Under the pieces are notes generated by a model. That model was not told the origin of the DNA. It saw only the letters and a program-made list of their open reading frames with translations, and did no database searches. Positions 1-12,423 of a stretch of DNA of 64,000 nucleotides are shown here, piece by piece. Every line of letters starts with the position of its first letter. Positions within the stretch are counted from its first letter, which is position 1. The DNA comes from Pyxicephalus adspersus. Lineage: Eukaryota; Chordata; Amphibia; Anura; Pyxicephalidae. A program made the translations under genes and the position numbers. The DNA lies in NCBI RefSeq assembly GCF_032062135.1, contig NC_092861.1, forward strand, positions 57,075,574 to 57,139,573, given 5' to 3'.

Positions 1-58
1 CAAACTGCTGTTTACAATAATCCATTTCCTTTAATATAGACGTATTTAAAAAAAAATA

Positions 59-152
59 AGGACTAGAGTTGTAAATACAAGTTGGTATGGTAGACAGATA
101 CAGACAGTGACACAGGAGGAGAAGATCCTGCCCCAAAGAGCTTACAATCTAC
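59..152 (+). repeat. Dispersed frog-type repeat, 3' part
   Basis: GACAGATACAGACAGTGACA and the following GGAGGAGAAGATCCTGCCCC to GAGCTTACAATCT match the distal half of the repeat seen complete at 6,551 and 45,735. I recognise this family as common in frog genomes but cannot give a database name. Confidence 0.65.
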
Positions 153-3100
153 ATTGTTCTCAGGACTACAGTATTACTTCTGTATTATGGAGAAGGGGAG
201 AGAGAGGGAGGTTTCAGTAGTCCTGTCCTGTTTCTGTTGTACTAGGCTGAAACAGGAAAATACTACTAAAACTACCCCACATGGAATAAGTTGCTTTTGT
301 CACCCTGGGGCAGATAGAGTATTATCAGAATCACCAGGGGAAAATAATAAAAAACTACAAATGTGCAGCCACCACATTTAAGGATTGATAAACAATATAT
401 AACAATTTTGTAATTAGACAAACTTTAAATCAGTGTAGGACACGTGCCATTTGTAGCACCAACCTTCACAATAGTTTAAATACTGCAGGTCTCCGATTTG
501 TGGAGCAGGACTGTCATTATTTAATATTTTAAATTATATATTTATTTTTTCAATATAATGTTATTTGTCAATAGCAGATACCATAGCCTTACCTGTTTGC
601 TATGGCTGGCATAATAAAGATCGTAAATAGTAGGATTTTTTTTATTTATCAAAGTAAATGTTCATAACAAATAGGGAAACTGTGTTCACTTCAAATCCTT
701 TTTTTTTCTTTTTAAATGATAGTGGATTTTAGGGTGAACACAACTTCACCTTTTATAATAAACTGAACTGAATTAAAGTGAGCATTCACTACGTATTTGG
801 GTTATTTAATTACACTGTAAAGCAAAAGGTATTAAAACAGTTTAGAACAATTCAGGGCATGGTTAGTGGACCTTCACCTTTATTCTGTCAGGCACTGCTT
901 GTCAAATCTATTTTATACAGATAAAATTTACCCTGTATTATATTTCTTTAATAATATTCCTGTGAATGGTGAACAGAACAATTTCTTATCTGATGATAAG
1001 GAACATTTGTATATTTGTCATAGTATAGCAGCAATGGTGGTTTATAAAGGTGTCTGTACATTTTCCCGACATGCAGAAAAAGATGATGTCTTATCATGTG
1101 TAATATCCCCTTTATTGCACCCACCGTCCAATATTATATTTATATAACTTTCTATATTTATATATCTTTCTGACATGTGTTTGACATTGGCTGATTTACT
1201 AATAATTACAGAATTTTTACAAAATGAATAAAGGGAATTTTGTTCACTTTAATAATTCAATCAAGTACAAGGCAAAATACCGTTGTTTTAATTCTCACAT
1301 GATTTTAAAGTGAATTCATCCTTACTTTTGTCAAAAAGGTAATTATTTCTATAGTATATCGGGTCCAATAATTGTGGACAGGTAGCCTTCGAAAAAACCT
1401 CCAGATAAGACTAAAAATAAGTAATACAGCTTTGAATTCACACATATTTCTAATATTGCAATTGTTAAACTCTTTTAATAGTTTTGGTGTTTTTATAATT
1501 ATTGCTTTACAAAAGTTATTTATCACAGTAATTTTACTTGTATTCATTGATGCCAATAACACTAATGACAATGAAATATAATGTGTAGGAGAAGTAAATA
1601 GTTTTAAAACCAATTAAGAGACATTTCCAAATTTTAATGAAACAGAACATAGTTTCTTAATGATAAAATTATATAGAACCATGACATTGTTATATATTAC
1701 TCAATCTATATTCTACATATTTAGATCACTATCACAATTCATTCTACAGAGTAATTGGCTATCCACAACTAGCACTTTGCTGCTACATGATAACAATATA
1801 TGACTAGAGTCATATTAAAAAAAATCACAACCATCCTTGAAAATATCCAGTAATAGTAACTGAATACCTATATTGTAGTTTGTCTGATAACTTAATTGCA
1901 TAATTGTAATAGCATTGTGTTATAGTAAAATTAATCTAAATATATTTTTTTAAGTTTGATTTTTTTTAGTAAAAGAAAAAATTGTTTTGTTAACCAGATG
2001 GTAAAGGTGCATAAGGGGGATTAACCTGCTTGCAGGTCTTGTTTTGACATATTATCATATTAAATCCCTTGAATGTCTCAAACTGTCTGCAAAGTATACT
2101 CAATGCTGTCAGTGTATCTATTAATGTTGCCACCTGGCCAGTAATTTATCAGTTTGACCAGCAGAAGTGTGACTTGACACCAGTCACAGTAATAGAACAC
2201 AAATATAACACTAGACTGTAGTTGTTCCTTATTTATGAATATTTATTCGTTATTTTGGTAGAGAAAACTGGCAACTGTTTGCTAATAAAGTGCAGCTAGT
2301 GCAGTTCTACAGCTACTTGCTAAATATTTGTCAACAGACACAAAACAGTCTGGTAGTTTACTGCATTTAACCTGTAACTTAATTTTGCTGTGCAAAAATA
2401 AAAACTTTTTTTATAGTAATGCATTTTAAATATAAATACTTAGGTACCAGTTATATTTCCCTTTTTATTACCATAGATTTAGTGTAGGCAGGCTTGGAGC
2501 AAAGAAAAAAAAAACATTTTTATTTCTTACTAAGGATTATGTAACCCGTACTCTGACCGTCTGGCTGTTAAAAAAGTACAGGGTGAATACTGCAGCTAGT
2601 TTAATTGACACAGGGGCTTGAGTGTTGACAGATTATCCAAAGCAACCAAAGCATGGCCAAAAAGATACAGAAAAACAAAGAACTGTGCAAAAAGTAAGGG
2701 AACATGAAATAATAAATGATAAAATAAAGAACACACAGACAATACAGTAGGCTAAATAAAATAAATATATAGTATAGTTACACCTGTTTTTAGTGTAACT
2801 TTACTATAATTATTTGCCAGCAAATTTTCCAGTTCTTGATATTGTCCAGTGGTATACAGTTGTGGGAGAATGTAATATCCCTTTTACAGGCAAGGCATGG
2901 CATTCTTGGCATCTCAGCATGTATAGGAATGTAAATTGACTGGACATTTATGTATGCATTACTGTTTATGACCTCCTTCTACAATTCTAGTGGCCTGGCT
3001 CTGATAGTGACCCACTGAACTTAATATTTTTTGAGTATGTGACCCAGAACAAGTATACTGTTCAGGAAAGTAATAGTAAAAAAAGTTCCTAAATGTTAGT

Positions 3101-3780
3101 GACCAAATCAAGAAGGGCAATCATTATGTCAGCAATTTCAGGAAAGGTTTTTATTCAATCTGACCTTTATACAAATAATACCCCAGGTCTATTAAACTAA
3201 TAAAAAGAAAATCAAAAATTACCTTTTCAGGTACCGCCCTATGACAGTCATGTGAGCAGTGCCATTGCATTGGTTACATAGTTTCTTTTAAAGTTGCTTA
3301 ATAAGCTGAAGTTCAGAGCCAACCAATCAACAGCCCTACATGAACACTGGTCCCCTTCCAAAATGTATTTGTAATATGGATATTAACATTCCCAATGTCT
3401 TCCTGTACATAACACAAACTATATTACAGACCCTGCAGTTATAAACACAAAATACATTTTGTAACACATATGTTCCTGTGCAAGGGCCCCCTAAATTGCA
3501 TAATCACACGATTAGGCCTATGCTTGCATTGCCTGTAGCAATGTATTTAATAGATGTTTAACAGACAGTAAAGTTTGTTATATGACTTTATTGCCTTAAA
3601 CTTTACCTATATGCAAATTTGTATTAACTCACATCCAGCCAACACATATTCGTTCTCAGCCTGTTACTACTAATAATTGATTAGTTGGTATAAGGTATAG
3701 TGTTTTGCTGAGTGAGTAATCAAAGGTCTACTCTAGTAGCACTCTTTGTTGTGCAACATGGATCAGGTTTGGGGACAAAG

Positions 3781-3866
3781 TATTTATTATTATTATACAG
3801 TATTTATATATAGCCAACATATTATGCAGTGCTGTACATTAAATAGGGATGTAGGGGAAAAATATA
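3781..3866 (+). repeat. Dispersed frog-type repeat, core
   Basis: A TTATTATTATT head is followed by GTATTTATATATAGCCAACA, ATTATGCAGTGCTGTACATT and AAATAGGG. This is the core of the same family as the copies at 59, 6,551, 20,908, 33,949 and 45,735. Confidence 0.65.
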
Positions 3867-4174
3867 ATACAGGTTGACAATTAAGTTTTCCAGCATGAAT
3901 TTCAGATCGCATTTTCAATACAGGGACTGCAGTAAACTGCTTGGTCACTGGTGTTTTGATGGCACTGTTCTGCAGAAACAGCTGTTAGGTCTTACTTACT
4001 ACACTAAATACGTTGAGATGTCCGCGGTGCTGTGAGAGGAAGGCTGCCTGTGTGGAGGTAAGTATAAAAAAAAAAATCCGTAATTTTTGGAAATCTGGCG
4101 CACCTCAGGTCTGGACGTTGCTGGATTTTGATTGTCAACCTGTATTATTAAAGCCTCTCCTTGGGTAAATATCA

Positions 4175-4187
4175 CCCCCCCCCCCCC
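4175..4187. repeat. Poly(C) tract, 13 bases
   Basis: An uninterrupted C run in AT-rich flank. A similar run of 14 C occurs at 12410-12423. Confidence 0.9.
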
Positions 4188-6550
4188 ATTACCTTTTGCC
4201 TTCTTCTCACCTTACTCAAACCCATCCTTTTCATAACTATTGAAGAATGTTTCCTCACCTAAATTTACCTCCACCATTTCAAGGTGCAAGGGACCAGGAA
4301 TCCAGTGAAGCAGTTGTGCCTACACATTCTTTATCTAGATCTGGAAAACACTCCTCCTCTGGACAGCCAAAGGATGAGAGAAGACTTGAGAAATGAGCAT
4401 CAGTTGACTGACTTTAGGTGAGTAGGAGTTTTTACCTCTTTGTAATACAATGATGTTAGGGGAGAAAGTGGCGGAAGAAGGTACATAATCCATTTAGGTC
4501 ATTGTGGCATGATTGTGGAGGTTCATGTAGGCTTAGCATACACATATTTGACTTTCACAGGGAGTAACACCAAATGGTTGGGAAAATACATCCTGAACGA
4601 TTCTTGCCATAAGAGTCCTGGATATAAGTTATGTTTCCTGACTGTTCACAAATCTAAATTTATTTCCTGATCCTATAAGTATGGGCTGGGTTAGGTGATG
4701 ATTATCTTGTTTCTATGAACAGCTTTAGAACGATCTGCAAGGCACTTGGACCCTCAGACTCCCCCCTGCTTCCCAATGTCTTTTTACAAGCTTGATTGAT
4801 TTACTGAAATTTATTAAATATATACAATTCAAATCTGTGTCATAATGAGCACTGGCTCCAAGAGATGGATATGGCGAGCACAGATCAAATCAGATACATT
4901 GCTCACAATGGGTTAGGACACACAATCCCCTGTCAGCTTGCATTTTATTTTTACCTCTTTATCAAAGTTAGTTAGCAAAATTTTCACTTTTTCCAATATA
5001 TATATACAAAGCAATATAAAGCCTGAAAAGTCTAGATCCTCTGACAATGATCTTCTAGGGTGCAAAGATGTAAGAGCCATTTCTGCACAAACAAGACTCA
5101 AATCAGACCAAATATTTACAAATCTTGGCATTAACCTATTTCCTTACTGATTTTTACATTTTGTAGAATCATTTTCTGAATGTAATTGGCTTTCTCTGAT
5201 TCTAGAAACCTTGAACACCTCTAGGTAAAGAACAGGAGAGGGGTAGGTAGGACAGTTCCCTCACTTGGAAATAACAATTTAGCCACACCGCACTCACTTA
5301 GTGACAGTGAGTTGTATAGAGAGAAATAAAGAAAGGAATAGAGAACTAAAGAAGAGGTGTATTCTTCCCTTCATTCACCTCTAGGTAAAGAAGTTCAAAA
5401 CACCACCCTTGTGCTAGGTTGGTGTTTTTTTTTGGAACACAAACTAGCACAGCACTGATAAACACACGTCTTGGGAATAACTTTTTAGAATTTGCATACT
5501 TGAATATCTAGTCAGTTAAGTTTCTGGTATCTGTGAGAACTGTACGCTGTGAATAGCCAGGAAGCACAGGGTCTCAAATAAAGGAATATATATATATAAT
5601 TCCAATTCTTTTTCCTAGATATACATATATAAGAGTGCAAGTTTGTATAGCTGCATCAGCGCCCAAACCATTAAAAGTATTATGTATAGTTGGTATTAAA
5701 TAGTACATAAAGGCAGACATATTTGCTAATTACTTTCTCTTTGAAATGCTACAGAATAGTTGAACTTTGCACTTCTTTTCACAAACCTTCCAACAGAAAT
5801 CACTGTACGGAATTGTAGTGATCAATCAGATCATTTGAAAGGGCAAAAATATTATTTATATCTGAATTAAAGACTCCTGCTTAGTTAGCCAAGGACAAAA
5901 TCTGAAACATTATACACCAGCAAGTCGTTCATATCATTTGTCTTGCCAGTGAAAGCACATAACTCTCCAGGTTGACCCTTATCATATCTTGCCATTACAG
6001 AGACTTTTCTGTTTTGCCAGTCTGCCAGTCATGCAAATGAAACTGCACCAGTTTTAAATGTCCCAGCTTTAAAATAAACTGTTTTTTAAATTGTGTTGAT
6101 TTTGATCATTCAAACAATAAATATAAAAAATACACAGTTAACCAATTTCCTATTGGATCACAAAACATGAAAAAAAAAGATTTTTGCTCTGTACAAGCAA
6201 AGTGATAAAACTGTAACAAATAAGATGACAGGGACATAAAGTAACTAAACAATTTGATTATTTAAGTGATATAAAATGTTATATAGCAAGTTCTTTAAAG
6301 TATATTTAGACTTTGTTATATAAATTTAGGTCCCCTTATTTAACAAACCTGTCCCCTCATCCATGTCAAAATATTGCATTTCATCAAAAAAAAAAAAGAT
6401 AATATAATTACCTATTGGCTGCAGCTCCTATGTGAGGGTGATATCACCATTCATTTGAACAGATTCTGGGGAATGCTGAGTAGCAAAATTTTGCTTTTGG
6501 CAAAGGTGTTAGAGAAATATGGACTATTCAGCATTCCCAACATCATGTTG

Positions 6551-6702
6551 TAGTTGTTATTATTAATAATTATAAATATATTATTATTAAAAATGGTATT
6601 TATATAGTGCCATTATATTATGCAGCGCTGTACATTAAATAGGGGTTGCAAATGACAGACACAGCTGCCCAGGACCCTGCCCAGAAGAGCTTACAATTGA
6701 AG
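6551..6702 (+). repeat. Dispersed frog-type repeat, nearly full copy
   Basis: A TAATAAT-rich head leads to GTATTTATATAGTGCC, GCAGCGCTGTACATTAAATA, GGGGTTGCAAATGACAGACA and a tail ending AGAGCTTACAATTGA. It is one of the most complete copies in the window. Confidence 0.7.
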
Positions 6703-7140
6703 AGATGTTGAAAGAGTGGTGAGATTACCCCTGCAATACATAAACTAGTGGTTAGGTTTTCTTTTTGTTATGTGCTCCTGCTTTTAGTGCAAGATCCCTT
6801 CCATTGATATATTTGCTGTAGGTCTGTGTTTCAAAATGTATCGAAGCCGAAGCCTCAGAATGACAGTTAAGAAAATAGAATTTCCAAACACAACAGCATT
6901 TCTTTAAGAGAATATTTGTGTACTGTGTACCCGATGGCAAAAGCAATTTTCCCAATGTATAACAGCCATGCAAGATCTCAAACAATATATATATAAATCT
7001 ATTCACTAAGTGGCTTGGAATCAGTATATAGCACATACTGGTAGTTTTGGGAATGAAAGCTGTCATCTATGTATTTGGCATTATGACAGATTGCAATAAA
7101 TTAGAAATGTGAATGTGTAATGTTCAGATTTAAAAATTAG

Positions 7141-7288
7141 TGGCTTTTCTATAAAGCAGTAACTCTGATCTGATCTAATAGATTTACTGCAAGGGAATCT
7201 TCCTAGTGCACGTGTTTAAATTACAGTGATTAATTCACTATCAGTGAATATTTGTGAATGTCACATTCACTACTTTTTAAAAAAAGTC
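7141..7288. mobile_element. Foldback MITE-like element, degraded (same family as 17,764)
   Basis: The left end GGCTTTTCTATAAAGCAGTA and the right end, read in reverse complement as TTTAAAAAGTAGTGAATGTG, form imperfect terminal inverted repeats. They resemble the ends of the better copy at 17,764-17,901. No coding capacity is present. Confidence 0.4.
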
Positions 7289-8194
7289 ACCCCTTATTGT
7301 CCATTTCATTGACTTATTTTGTTCAGTTCCATTATCCATCACAAGCAACACAAGGGACTATGCATATATTTTGTGAGCCTCCATGTCTGCCTCTTCCAGT
7401 AGACTATGCTGCATATTTTAAAATATTGCATATAAATAAACAGATGGAAAGTTTACATAAAGATAAATGGATACCTCTTGACAGCATCAGAACATTAGGA
7501 GCTTGATGTATAAAAAGCATATTAAAGGTCAAATGCTTTGCTGCTCACAGAAATCTGTCATCCTATTGTATGTCTATCTTATTTTTTTAAAAACTTCAGT
7601 ATATATAGAACTATTGAAAGTTTATTTGTTGTTATGTGGAATTTCACATTAAACAGTTTTTCCATGCGTAAGGCACTTTGTGATTTTTTTAAGGCATCCA
7701 AATGTAAACTGGAAAAAGTAAAGAACATGTGAATATTTTGAAGATGTTAAAAGAAGGGTCCATCTATGGGGAAGCAAGATGTGGCAGCAGTAGACATGTA
7801 AGCGAAATAGTGATGCAAGGGCCATACCTGGCAGACATTGCAGGTACCTTACATTTCAGTTACATAAGCCACTGTAGAAATGTTAATGCTTGATTAGGTC
7901 TTGGAGGAATAAAAGACGTTTTACTTACCTAACCCCTCGCTCCCCCGGTGCCTGCCTCCTCTTACAGCTGACCGTTATGGTTGGCACTTGGCTTTCTCCC
8001 TTTATAATGGAGAACTATTGGTCTTCCATTGTGGGGGATGCGATCGCCCCTCCACAGCCTCCCCATAAAAACAGAGGTAGAGCCTACAGGAGGGAATTCG
8101 GTAAATTAAATCTCTGTTTACATAACCCAAGGATAAAGCATTTTCCCAAAGCAAGAGTTTAGTTTTAGGTACTCAATAGACCAAGCAAAATGAA

Positions 8195-8400
8195 GTTAAT
8201 TTACTAAAGGTATAGCGACAGTTTATTCACTTAGCAAAGTGAGCTTAGTAAAATAAGTGAAACTTTGTCTATCATCCATTATAATCCATAAGATGCTCCT
8301 TAAATTTACATACACATTTCAAGTGAAAATTCACACCAAGTAGACATCAAGTGATTTTTCACTTTGCTTAGTGAATAGTGGAAAGGTGTTTTTACTGCAG
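8195..8400. mobile_element. Possible foldback MITE with inner inverted repeats
   Basis: ATTCACTTAGCAAAGTGA at 8225-8242 is matched by TCACTTTGCTTAGTGAAT at 8359-8376, an 18-bp inverted pair with one mismatch. Flanking GATTTACTAAA-like words occur near several other sites (9,237 and 10,639), suggesting a small dispersed family. Outer ends are not clear. Confidence 0.4.
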
Positions 8401-10905
8401 TTCAAACATATGCAAGCAAAAGCACATTCTTTTTATCTTTGTGCATGGTTGGGTATTTAAATGAGCGGAGCAACAGTTTATTACCTAAACTATGTGAACA
8501 TTTACTTATCAAACTAAACATTGCTTACTCCTTTTTTAAATCAGAATATTACTTTTAATCAGAGACAAAAGCAATTACAAACTCTGCAAATCTGTAATGA
8601 ATCACTACACTTGCGAGAACTTGCTTAGGATGACATTTTTTTGTGCAATGCTTCTGATGTTTGCAATTGGTTAAGATATTTTTCGCACGTATTTTTTTAG
8701 CTTTATCTGTAAACACACAGATCATGCAACACTGGGGCCTGATTTGTAGCTTGAATCTGAGCCCATACATTCAGTCCAAAAAACACACTTGTTTTTTAAT
8801 TGGCACCTAATTGTCCCTTTTTGCTTGCATGGAACGGAAATTAGCCTGCTAGCTCCAGAGGGGCAAGGACTTCTGTGACTTGTTAAATGTCCCTGTGCTA
8901 TACAGCAGCAGAGTAGTTTGTTCTTGGATAATGATACAGATGAAAATAAAGACAATTAAACAAAGCTTTTGTAAAGTATTTCTTCTTGATGGTAATCTGT
9001 ATTTTATTTATGTGACTGTTTTGTGTTATTGACTAGAAAAACTAAAACTACTTGTTAGGGTATATTATTTCATTTAGCATTGATGAACTGCTACATGCAT
9101 TTAGCTAATCGTGGCATATACCTATATGAGGCATTGGCAGGCTTCCCAAAATTTCCTCCACTGACAGCCTATGCCTGCAGAATCAGTAACAAATAATGCT
9201 CCTCCGGGATCTGCCTGCTCTCATATAATCAAAGGGTCTGATTTACTAAAATACATAGGAGAAAAAACTGAATGTACACTTGGCTGTTAGCACTTCAAAT
9301 AGCTTCTTATTTGTGATTAAAAACCCTCTTCTTTAATTTCTTTATATATTTGAATGTTTAAAGTAAAAACAGTTTCCCCTAATTGCTAAGCTAAGTGAAT
9401 ACTTACTTGCAAAGATAACAACAGTCTATTGGATAGATTTACTGACTTACTAATGCAGTTAGGAATCAATAAACTGTAGCTGTGTCTACATTGACTACCC
9501 AGTCATATGCAGGTGAAATAAATAAACAGGATTTGTTTTCCGCATACGTGAAGTAAATCTTTATTCGAGTACAAATTCTCTAATTTAGAAAATCAACTTT
9601 GATGCTTTTAATAAACCAACCCCCTTTGTGTGAAGTTCAGAAAACTTATCATTCTCAATGTGGGAAGACCTGGGTGAAAAAAAAGTATTCAAGGCTCTTC
9701 TTTTACTGGCACATTTCACTTGGAAGGGAACGGTCACTGTACATAAACCCTCCTACCAAGTTCATGTCTAGAATAAAAAATAAAATAATGAAATATAAAT
9801 TTACTAATAATTCCATTTAAAAGCAGGTCTACCTAATGTTAAAGTTTGATGTAAGTTACTACCCTGGTTCTATTGGTATAGATGGTGATTTATGAAGGCA
9901 GAATTTGGCAAATAGTATTTGACAAAAAAAGTATATAGTCTATATAGTACAGTATATAGATATGTACTCCTCTCCTAATATATAATGGAATCATATACAT
10001 AAAACGTGTAGTGTTCTTAGTTCGTGTTTTTGAAAGGCATGAGCTATAGTAGTGGCATTTAATTTAAAATGGCGGTTATTATGGCTTTATTGCTATAAGA
10101 CCCCAGCACATTTAGTTATATTTAGTATTAAATTATTTTATATTTACTACAAGGATCCCATTCAGTATAAGCTGATATAATAAATCTAATATAAACTGTT
10201 TGACGTCATGTGTGCAATATGTGTGACATAACTGCAGCCATCTGATACATGATGAATGATTTACAAAAGGCATACAGAGTGAATGTTTACTTATCCTATT
10301 GAATAGAGTAAAACTGTATTCTAGTCAATCATCTTTTCACGCCGAAGGAAAAATCGTAACATAGCTTTACTTTACTTTATAAGTATATAAACTAATTTAG
10401 TAAATCAAACCCATGGGGTGTTTTGTGTCATTTTTAATATAAAAAAAAGACTCTTGGAAGAAAGACTCTTATTATGTAATAGCAATACCTTATTGATGGC
10501 AATAAAATCGAAACACTTGAATGTGGCAGAGCAAAACATTAGGCAACAAGGAAGAAGAATATAACGCCTTTCAGACGTAACTACAGCCAGGTCTATATTT
10601 TCAGCTGACGTGCAAAATCGCTGCTACTTAAAAACTTGGGGCTGATTTACTGAAGTGTAGACAACCTAGGTTTGCATTAGGAATCTGGTCATTTGTAGAA
10701 CTTATGTTTGTTACAATTTCTCTGAAATGACAGGTCTTTAGAAGTAAACACATGCAGTCATTTGTTGCAAGAATTCTAAAGCCAATAACTTCATTGCGAT
10801 ATCATTATTTCTTTATTCTGTATGACATCTATTGTCATGTGTAATGACCAAACAATGTGGTAGAATTATAATACCACAATGCTTGTGATGGAACCCTCAT
10901 ACACA

Positions 10906-10971
10906 AACACTTGTGTCCCCTCTGCAACTAGATATATATATATATATATCCACATGCACATAGATCCCATA

Positions 10972-11024
<53 letters not shown>

Positions 11025-11109
11025 AGATTACATTCACATTGAACATAACAACCCTGACTACTAACACTTGTGTCCCCTCTGCAACTTATAGAATTCTGGA
11101 AAATGTCAT

Positions 11110-11150
<41 letters not shown>

Positions 11151-11170
11151 ACATGCACATAGATCCCATA

Positions 11171-11215
<45 letters not shown>

Positions 11216-11264
11216 AGATTTCCTAATTACATTCACATTGAACAAAACCACCCTGACTACTAAG
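10906..11264. repeat. Two-unit tandem duplication containing four TA microsatellites
   Basis: Unit one (10906-11061) and unit two (11063-11264) share ACACTTGTGTCCCCTCTGCA, CCACATGCACATAGATCCCA, TTTATAAGATT and ACATTCACATTGAACA. Each unit carries two (TA)n tracts of 18 to about 50 bp. Unit two has an extra insert (GAATTCTGGAAAATGTC) and a short TTTCCTAA insertion. Tyr-Ile repeat open frames here are artefacts of the microsatellite. Confidence 0.85.
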
Positions 11265-12409
11265 TTATGAAACTCACTCTCAAAACATGGAGATATAGGA
11301 TGTTATTCTGTATGGCCCTATAGCATAAATATGCACCTACATAAATATCAATAAATTAACCCTATCAGGGAAGTGATGGTATATTGCATTTCTGCAACCC
11401 ATATTTGAACAAAGCTCCAAGCCTTTTTGCTATGCAGTTATATATTTTCTTTTTGAGTTACTTTTTAAATAAGCTGGAATTTAAGAACATTTGGCAAAAA
11501 AAAAATTATTTTGCTTTTTGTAGAACTGTATGATTGACTAAAGGAACAACACAAACGTAACCAAGCTCTGCACTGATAATAAAAAGAGGGATGAAACACA
11601 TATATACATGTGTTATCTGCAGATAAAGATTAGTACCAATATGTGATAAATCTGTATTATCTAAGCGCTGGGCTAAACATACCTAGAAAGAAACAAGGGA
11701 ACTCCTTTTGTAATAAATCACTAAACAATGTGGACTTCTCTGGAACTGTGCACAGCTCTCAAGCATGCTGCACTTTGTATAAGCAAGGTAACACAAATGA
11801 GACATGAACCAATTAAAATATCATTGTATGAATGGAAATAAAAATTGACACTACATGTATCTAATAAAAACAGGTCCCTGCAATTCTTAGACAGTGCTCA
11901 AGCATGATCTGATAAAGGACAAAAGTTTGAATGATAAGGCTAAGCAAGTAAGATAATCTTTGTTTGGCCATTATGACCCTTGTGTCTAAATTTGTCAAAG
12001 TACAGTTGACAGGACATGATGCAAAGCAGAGAACGGAGACACTTCAGCCATGACTAAAGCACAGAGAAGGTAGCATGCTTAGCATAGCTGAGCATTTATA
12101 AAGTCCGCTGTTAAGTTATAACAGCATAAATCCTATGATATGTAAATGTCCAAAAACAGATATATTCTCCTTAAAAGATGAGTGTGCCCGTAGGTATTTG
12201 TAAAGGTGGCATGTGCACACAGACAGATGGAATAAAGATAAAAATACATAACAGTATGAGCAAGGAGGTTGTTGGATCCCCAGTAATTTGATATAGCAAA
12301 TGTAAGACTCCTTAATCACAAAATATACATTTGTAAAATAAATATAGAACATCCTAATACATAGATATAACCTTCATAAATAGTTTTCTAACTATTGTTT
12401 ATACCACAA

Positions 12410-12423
12410 CCCCCCCCCCCCCC
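12410..12423. repeat. Poly(C) tract, 14 bases
   Basis: An uninterrupted C run, the second such tract in the upstream flank. Confidence 0.9.

Larger units (their letters stand above)
153..10905. other. Upstream flank without a recognised gene, part 1
   Basis: Apart from the repeats listed separately, this is AT-rich single-copy-looking DNA. Open frames are short (about 110 residues or less) and have no recognisable domain. A near-exact direct repeat CACCTCTAGGTAAAGAA occurs at 5216 and 5376. An octamer ATGCAAAT lies at 6031-6038. A moderately GC-rich block at 7,885-8,165 may be an old dispersed repeat. Confidence 0.6.

Noticed and set aside
10928..11263. Tyr-Ile-rich frames on both strands
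   Set aside because: They are translations of TA microsatellites.
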